The notes under the pieces are model-generated. The model was not told where the DNA came from, did no database searches, and saw only the letters and a list, made by a program, of their open reading frames with translations. Both the position numbers and the translations under genes were made by a program. DNA of 64,000 nucleotides from positions 392,501 through 456,500 of the forward strand of contig NW_013657663.1 of the NCBI RefSeq assembly GCF_000142905.1. Direction: 5' to 3'. The first letter of the stretch is position 1, and every line of letters starts with the position of its first letter. This DNA comes from Thecamonas trahens ATCC 50062 (taxonomy: Eukaryota > Apusozoa > Apusomonadida > Apusomonadidae). Below are positions 59,622 to 64,000 of the stretch, one piece after another.

Positions 59622-61661
59622 ATGCAGGCTGTTATTGCTCGTATTGTGGCAGACATCCGCAGACGATGTGCGAGCGAGTTTGGCATGAAGGTGGCGCCAG
59701 CACTGGCCGGCGCAATGGTTCGCAAAGTGGTTCTGGATCCATCGGCTGGCTTTGAACTGGACAAAGAGCTGAGAGATGATGATGTGGAGCGACTGGTGGA
59801 GATGGCGGTGGAAGCACTGGCCGAGGAGAACTCGCCAGAGTTGGACGCCCTCAAGCTGAGCCTCGACTACGACTCGCTGAGCTCGGAGAATCCTGTCCTT
59901 GTCCGGGCGCTAGAGCGAGAAAAGGCAGCCGATGCCATGCGCAAGTCGCTGCTGGAGGATGTCATCAAGTCCAAGGCTCGCGGCATTGCTGCCCTCTCGG
60001 CACTCTACCGCAAGATCCTCAACTATGTGGTGGCAGCCGGCCGCCTGACCGAGGTTGACACGGCGGCGAGTGCAGGGGCCGGCGCGGGAGCAGGAGCTGT
60101 GAGTGGCGGCGATGTTGGCGACGACGCCGCGGGTGAGGAAGAGAAGAGTGTGCTGCTTGCGCCGTCGAGCGCGATGCTGAAGGAGTGCAACGCGGCGCTC
60201 GAGTCGATCTTCCCGCACTCTGAGTTGCCTGCCTTTGTCATGTTGTCGGCGTCGGACAAGACGCAGCAGCTGAACGAGATGGCCAAGATTGTGGTGGGCA
60301 TTCTCTTGTACAACCGTAGCATCGGCAAGGGCGGCTCGCACATTGTGGACGTGCCTGGCGAGCTGCTCGACGAGTCGCGGCAGCTGCGCGAGGCCGTTTC
60401 TGGGACGGCGCATCTTTTGGCGGAGCGGATTTCGGGCTACACGGCGCTGCTCAACCACATCCAGTTTTGCAACGCGCGGCTTCCGGTCTCGCTCGATCGG
60501 CTCAACGCCGAGCTGAGCAACCGACGGCTGCTGCTGCAGTACATGGAGTCGCTGCTGGACACGGCGTCGGGGCTCAAGGCGACGGTCAACTCATCGATTG
60601 CGGCGCTGAACAACAAGCTCGACGGTATTCATGGCATCGTGGTGGCCAAGCACGCGGTGCCGACGGAGCAGGTCTACCCGCGGTTTGTCGAGGTCTTTCA
60701 CATGTGGGACAACCTCGCAACACTGCGGCTGCAGGCCTCGTCGATCCGGCTTGTCTACGACACGATGAGCCGGTACCTCGACTCGTTCCGCTCGTCGCTC
60801 GAGCCTGCGCTGGTGGCGCAGGCCAACGCGGCGCTTGCGCAGTTGCAGCGCAAGGGTGAGGATGAGGGCGAGAGTGAGGACGAGGGCGCGGATGCGGGCG
60901 CGAGCGGCGGCGTAAGCGGCAGCGACGAGGCGGCGGCGGCAGAGACGCTCGCGCACGGAGTGTACGTCGCACCGCACGAGGTCGAGTCGAACCTCGGGCT
61001 GGCGGGCTATTGCCCGTGGACGCTCGTCTACCGCAACGCCATGCTCCTGCCGGGCGATGCGTCGCTCGGTGGGGTCCTCTTCCGTGGGCGTCACTACGTG
61101 TGCGTGGACGAGGCTGCGCTGGCGGCGTTCCAGGCGCATCCGGGCAAGTACCTGGCGACGATCGGCGAGCTCGTGGCCAATGACCCGGAGCTGATGGCGT
61201 TGCTGGCGGCCAATGAGCCTGACACGCTCGCGTGGGCGGCGGCGATGCTCGAGGGCGGCAGGAGCGGTGGGGCCGGCGCAGGCGCAGGCGCGGGCTTGGG
61301 CTTGAGTGCGGGAAGCGACGGCCCCGCGACGCGCGAGGTGGGCATCCAGACCGAGGTCCACCCGCTGGCGCCAAACAAGGATCCGGACTATGAGTGGAAT
61401 GAGTGGAACTTGCGGCGCAAGGCGCTGATGTACGTCAACCTGCGGACCAAGGCGACGCGGTCTGCGCAGACGGCAGCGTCGGCATTCCGGGCCGAGGCGA
61501 CAACGCAGCACTATATGCCCAAGGAGGCACGAACGCAAACAACCGTCGATGCGTCGACCAATGTCCATCCGCGTGCGCGGTACGTGGCAGGTCTCCGTGG
61601 CAAGCCCGGCAAAGGCCAAGTCCAAGTCGTTGATCTCACGCTGGACATCAACATTGATTGA
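59622..61661 (+). CDS. CFAP206: Cilia- and flagella-associated protein 206 (FAP206)
   Basis: In Tetrahymena FAP206 docks radial spoke 2 and dynein c on the axonemal doublet, and it is needed for normal beating. The 679-residue product matches the family at both ends. The N-terminus is MQAVIARIVADIRRRC, followed by MVRKVVLDPSAGFELDKEL and LYRKILNYV. A middle block includes ESIFPHSELPAFVMLSASDK, then GILLYNRSIGKGGSHIVD. The C-terminal module is GYCPWTLVYRNAMLLPGD followed by FRGRHYVCVDEAALAAF. Ala/Gly-rich inserts sit at about residues 148-170, 410-435 and 545-565. Met 59622 is close to the animal start. An acag acceptor lies just upstream, so a tiny 5' exon is possible. This gene is the clearest evidence that the organism builds a motile cilium. 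Confidence 0.93.
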   Translation: MQAVIARIVADIRRRCASEFGMKVAPALAGAMVRKVVLDPSAGFELDKELRDDDVERLVEMAVEALAEENSPELDALKLSLDYDSLSSENPVLVRALEREKAADAMRKSLLEDVIKSKARGIAALSALYRKILNYVVAAGRLTEVDTAASAGAGAGAGAVSGGDVGDDAAGEEEKSVLLAPSSAMLKECNAALESIFPHSELPAFVMLSASDKTQQLNEMAKIVVGILLYNRSIGKGGSHIVDVPGELLDESRQLREAVSGTAHLLAERISGYTALLNHIQFCNARLPVSLDRLNAELSNRRLLLQYMESLLDTASGLKATVNSSIAALNNKLDGIHGIVVAKHAVPTEQVYPRFVEVFHMWDNLATLRLQASSIRLVYDTMSRYLDSFRSSLEPALVAQANAALAQLQRKGEDEGESEDEGADAGASGGVSGSDEAAAAETLAHGVYVAPHEVESNLGLAGYCPWTLVYRNAMLLPGDASLGGVLFRGRHYVCVDEAALAAFQAHPGKYLATIGELVANDPELMALLAANEPDTLAWAAAMLEGGRSGGAGAGAGAGLGLSAGSDGPATREVGIQTEVHPLAPNKDPDYEWNEWNLRRKALMYVNLRTKATRSAQTAASAFRAEATTQHYMPKEARTQTTVDASTNVHPRARYVAGLRGKPGKGQVQVVDLTLDINID

Positions 61662-62093
61662 ACACGTTTGGCCTTCCCCTCCCCTCCCTCCTCCTCCTCC
61701 CCCCTTTACCACTATCCACCGACCGCCATGATGGCGATCTGAGCCTCTACGACCCAGTTCTAAGGCTAGCGGGCGCGATGTGAGAGGGCGATGGCGAGAT
61801 GGACAGGCAGCCAACACACCGATGAACGACAAGGGATGAGGCAGGTCTCCTCCCCCCCCCCCCCTCCCCTCCTCCTCCTCCTGCACCCTCTACGTATCTT
61901 GAGCAGTTGGTACTTGACTCTACTCTCCCCCCATCCGCGGGCATAGGGCATAGATAGGACAGAGGAAGAGAGAGCGATGGCACCAGGAGGGCTTGATTCC
62001 ATGGTTGTTCTCCAGATCCTCTGCGTGGCTGGCTCGTTGTCCTTGATGTTGTCTCCGTAGTATGTGTCGTGGGGAGAGGGAGAGGTGGCGGCG
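61662..62093. other. Region between CFAP206 and the assembly gap
   Basis: C-rich low complexity near 61675-61705 and 61850-61880. On the minus strand an open stretch at 61900-62060 (YGDNIKDNEPATQRIW) could be the 3' end of a gene hidden by the gap. I cannot assign it. Confidence 0.35.
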
Positions 62094-62638
62094 NNNNNNN
62101 NNNNNNNNNNNNNNNNNNNNNNNNNNNNNNNNNNNNNNNNNNNNNNNNNNNNNNNNNNNNNNNNNNNNNNNNNNNNNNNNNNNNNNNNNNNNNNNNNNNN
62201 NNNNNNNNNNNNNNNNNNNNNNNNNNNNNNNNNNNNNNNNNNNNNNNNNNNNNNNNNNNNNNNNNNNNNNNNNNNNNNNNNNNNNNNNNNNNNNNNNNNN
62301 NNNNNNNNNNNNNNNNNNNNNNNNNNNNNNNNNNNNNNNNNNNNNNNNNNNNNNNNNNNNNNNNNNNNNNNNNNNNNNNNNNNNNNNNNNNNNNNNNNNN
62401 NNNNNNNNNNNNNNNNNNNNNNNNNNNNNNNNNNNNNNNNNNNNNNNNNNNNNNNNNNNNNNNNNNNNNNNNNNNNNNNNNNNNNNNNNNNNNNNNNNNN
62501 NNNNNNNNNNNNNNNNNNNNNNNNNNNNNNNNNNNNNNNNNNNNNNNNNNNNNNNNNNNNNNNNNNNNNNNNNNNNNNNNNNNNNNNNNNNNNNNNNNNN
62601 NNNNNNNNNNNNNNNNNNNNNNNNNNNNNNNNNNNNNN
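62094..62638. other. Assembly gap (545 N)
   Basis: A run of N that removes the 3' part of the adjacent minus-strand gene. Frames drawn through it are not meaningful. Confidence 1.
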
Positions 62639-63980
62639 TTCTCATGCCAATATGCCGCTCGATACGTCTCCGCTCACCGGCGAGTGCGGCGCGCAAGCGC
62701 CGCTCTCGCCGGCGCGCGCAGGCGCGAGGGCGCGTCTTTTGCCGCGCTTTAGCAGGCAGCGTTTTGCTACGGCTCGCTGTCGGCGCAGATCTGGGGCCGC
62801 GGCGGCGATGGCGACGGCGGCGGCGGCGGCAGCAGCCTTGGCCTCGGCAGGGTCGGGTCGGCACGTCGCGCGGCGGGCCCGAGCCCGGCGCAGAGTCGGC
62901 AGCGCTGTGCGAGGCAGGGGAGGGGTGCGTCGAGGTCGACGGGCCCGACGGGCCCGACGCCGACGCGCTACTGTCGCGGGCTTCAGGTCCGCAGCTCTGC
63001 GACGAGTTCCACTCGCCCGGCCCGGGCGGCCCAGCAGCGCCCGTGTTGAACGGGAACGGCAGCGGCTCGCCGCGGCGAGGGCCTGATGAGACAAAGATGA
63101 GCGGGCGGCATGCCTTCTCGCGGTACATAAGCGAGGAGTTTTGAAAGTGCGCAATGAGGGCGGCCTTGCCCTGGATGCGCGCAGGCGAGATGGCGCAGAC
63201 CTTGAACGAGTTGAACGACGACCACTTGACGCCGTCAAACGCCTTCGCAAACGCCGCCACGGTCTGCGACTCGATAAAGTTGATGAACGCGTACCCGAGG
63301 TTGCACTTGTTCTTAAAGTCGATGGGCAGGTAGAAAAAGTCGTACGTGCCCTTGAACGACTTGTTGATCACCTCGAGCAGCGACGCCGCAGAGTGCTTGT
63401 TCGGAATGTTCCGCATCATCACCGTGTGGATGTCGGCAGAGTCGAGCGAGAGGTCCGGGTCCGGTTGCTCCGCCGCCCGCGGCCGCGCAGACGCCCGCAC
63501 CGCCCCGCGCCCGCCGCGCACCCCGCGCCGCCCGCCGCCCACATGGAGCTGCGCAGAGTACTTGGCGTACGACTTGCGCCCGGCAGCCCAGCCGGCCACG
63601 CTCTCCAGCCGCTGCTTGTGGAAGACCGCGTACGGGCCGGGGAAGATCATCGTCGAGAGGAGCGATGGCACAGGCTCGGAAGCGCCCTCGTACACAAACT
63701 TGAGCAGCGTCTGCCCAACCTCGGCAAAGTACGACCGCACCATCGGGTACTTGTAGCTCTGCCGGCAGATGTCGTTCGACGCAGACGGGTCTTCGATCGA
63801 AATGAGCTCCGGTCGCGACGGGTCCAGCCACCGCCGGATCGACTTGGGGAACAGATACCCGCCCTGCAGCACGGAAATCGCCTGCGTGTAGTCAAAGTCC
63901 AGCGAGTAGTACTGCAGAAACTGCGTGAGCCGCGCCCCAAGCACCATCCCAGACAGCGTCGCCGCGTCGCTCGCAGCCAT
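62639..63980 (-). CDS. PAP-associated domain fused to Mei2-type RRM (partial, 3' end in gap)
   Basis: From Met 63980, residues about 14-95 match the PAP-associated domain of TRF4/PAPD5-type noncanonical poly(A) polymerases: LTQFLQYYSLDFDYTQAIS, GGYLFPKSIRRWLDPSRP and LISIEDPSASNDICRQSY. After a Gly/Arg linker, residues about 183-280 are a Mei2-like C-terminal RRM (RRM_2): TVMMRNIPNKHSAASLLEVI, GTYDFFYLPIDFKNKCNLGY and ARIQGKAALIAHFQNSSLM. Mei2 RRMs bind meiotic noncoding RNA in fission yeast. The rest is Pro/Ser/Gly- then Arg-rich and runs into the gap. The nucleotidyltransferase catalytic domain, normally just before the PAP-associated domain, is absent; an in-frame TGA lies 12 nt upstream of the Met. 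Either catalytic exons lie beyond 64000 behind an intron, or this is a noncatalytic fusion. Confidence 0.82.
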
Positions 63981-64000
63981 TGGTCTCAGTTGCTCAAACG

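Noticed and set aside
61900-62060. Minus-strand open stretch reading YGDNIKDNEPATQRIW as the C-terminus of the PAP/Mei2-RRM gene
   Set aside because: The 545-N gap separates them, the true gap size is unknown and no family match was recognised, so the link cannot be supported.

Overview
The window is nuclear DNA from a GC-rich, gene-dense, flagellated unicellular eukaryote. Codons end mostly in G or C, most genes are uninterrupted or carry one short GT-AG intron, and three runs of N mark scaffold gaps. Gene content fits an early-branching Amorphea lineage: myosin II heavy chain, CFAP206 (motile cilium), LC8 dynein light chain, an HUWE1-type giant HECT ligase, p115/Uso1, DYRK1, and a very large FG-GAP/beta-helix/multi-TM surface protein. 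From memory this resembles an apusomonad such as Thecamonas trahens. That is inference and was not checked by a search.

Layout. 1-9380: HUWE1/TOM1-type E3 ligase, cut by the left edge and split into two overlapping frames. 9436-10426 (-): LC8 dynein light chain with one intron. 11039-12622 (+): leucine-rich repeat protein. 12718-13653 (-): RWDD1/GIR2-like RWD protein. 13697-13921: gap. 14448-21245 (+): FG-GAP/beta-helix/Cys-rich/8-TM protein. 21256-23076 (-): DAGL-like class 3 lipase, with a triplet tract inside it and a 27-bp minisatellite at its 5' end. 23583-26468 (-): p115/Uso1 tether. 27073-28728 (-): PUS1-type pseudouridine synthase. 29649-30038 (+): Qa-SNARE C-terminal part. 30073-31740 (-): RGG-rich protein of unknown function. 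32541-33470 (+): LicD/fukutin-like type II membrane protein. 34239-35222 (+): CASTOR-like ACT protein. 35520-37420 (+): two-exon EF-hand protein with a predicted N-myristoylation site. 37487-38773 (-): glutaredoxin-domain protein with CKFS in place of CGFS. 38913-39012: gap. 39453-40595 (+): class III alcohol dehydrogenase. 41393-48772 (+): myosin II heavy chain. 48977-49216 (+): small membrane ORF. 49254-50504 (-): TFIIH p34/Tfb4. 51094-52983 (+): membrane-anchored trypsin-like protease. 53202-54755 (+): unrecognised protein ending in a phosphatase-like fold without its active site. 54766-56172 (-): secreted GH13 alpha-amylase. 56337-58307 (-): DYRK1-type kinase with an N-terminal cytochrome b5-like domain. 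59622-61661 (+): CFAP206. 62094-62638: gap. 62639-63980 (-): PAP-associated domain fused to a Mei2-type RRM.

The genes are mostly unrelated housekeeping, cytoskeletal, trafficking, signalling and surface or secreted functions. Orientation alternates strongly: many convergent pairs are separated by only 10-95 nt, and divergent pairs share one promoter interval. The most unusual items are the cytochrome b5-DYRK fusion, the PAP-associated/Mei2-RRM fusion, the CKFS glutaredoxin, the CASTOR-like arginine-sensor homologue with its ligand pocket kept, the active-site-less phosphatase-like protein, and the giant FG-GAP receptor-like protein. I found no rRNA, tRNA, CRISPR array, transposon or virus-derived gene that I can support.
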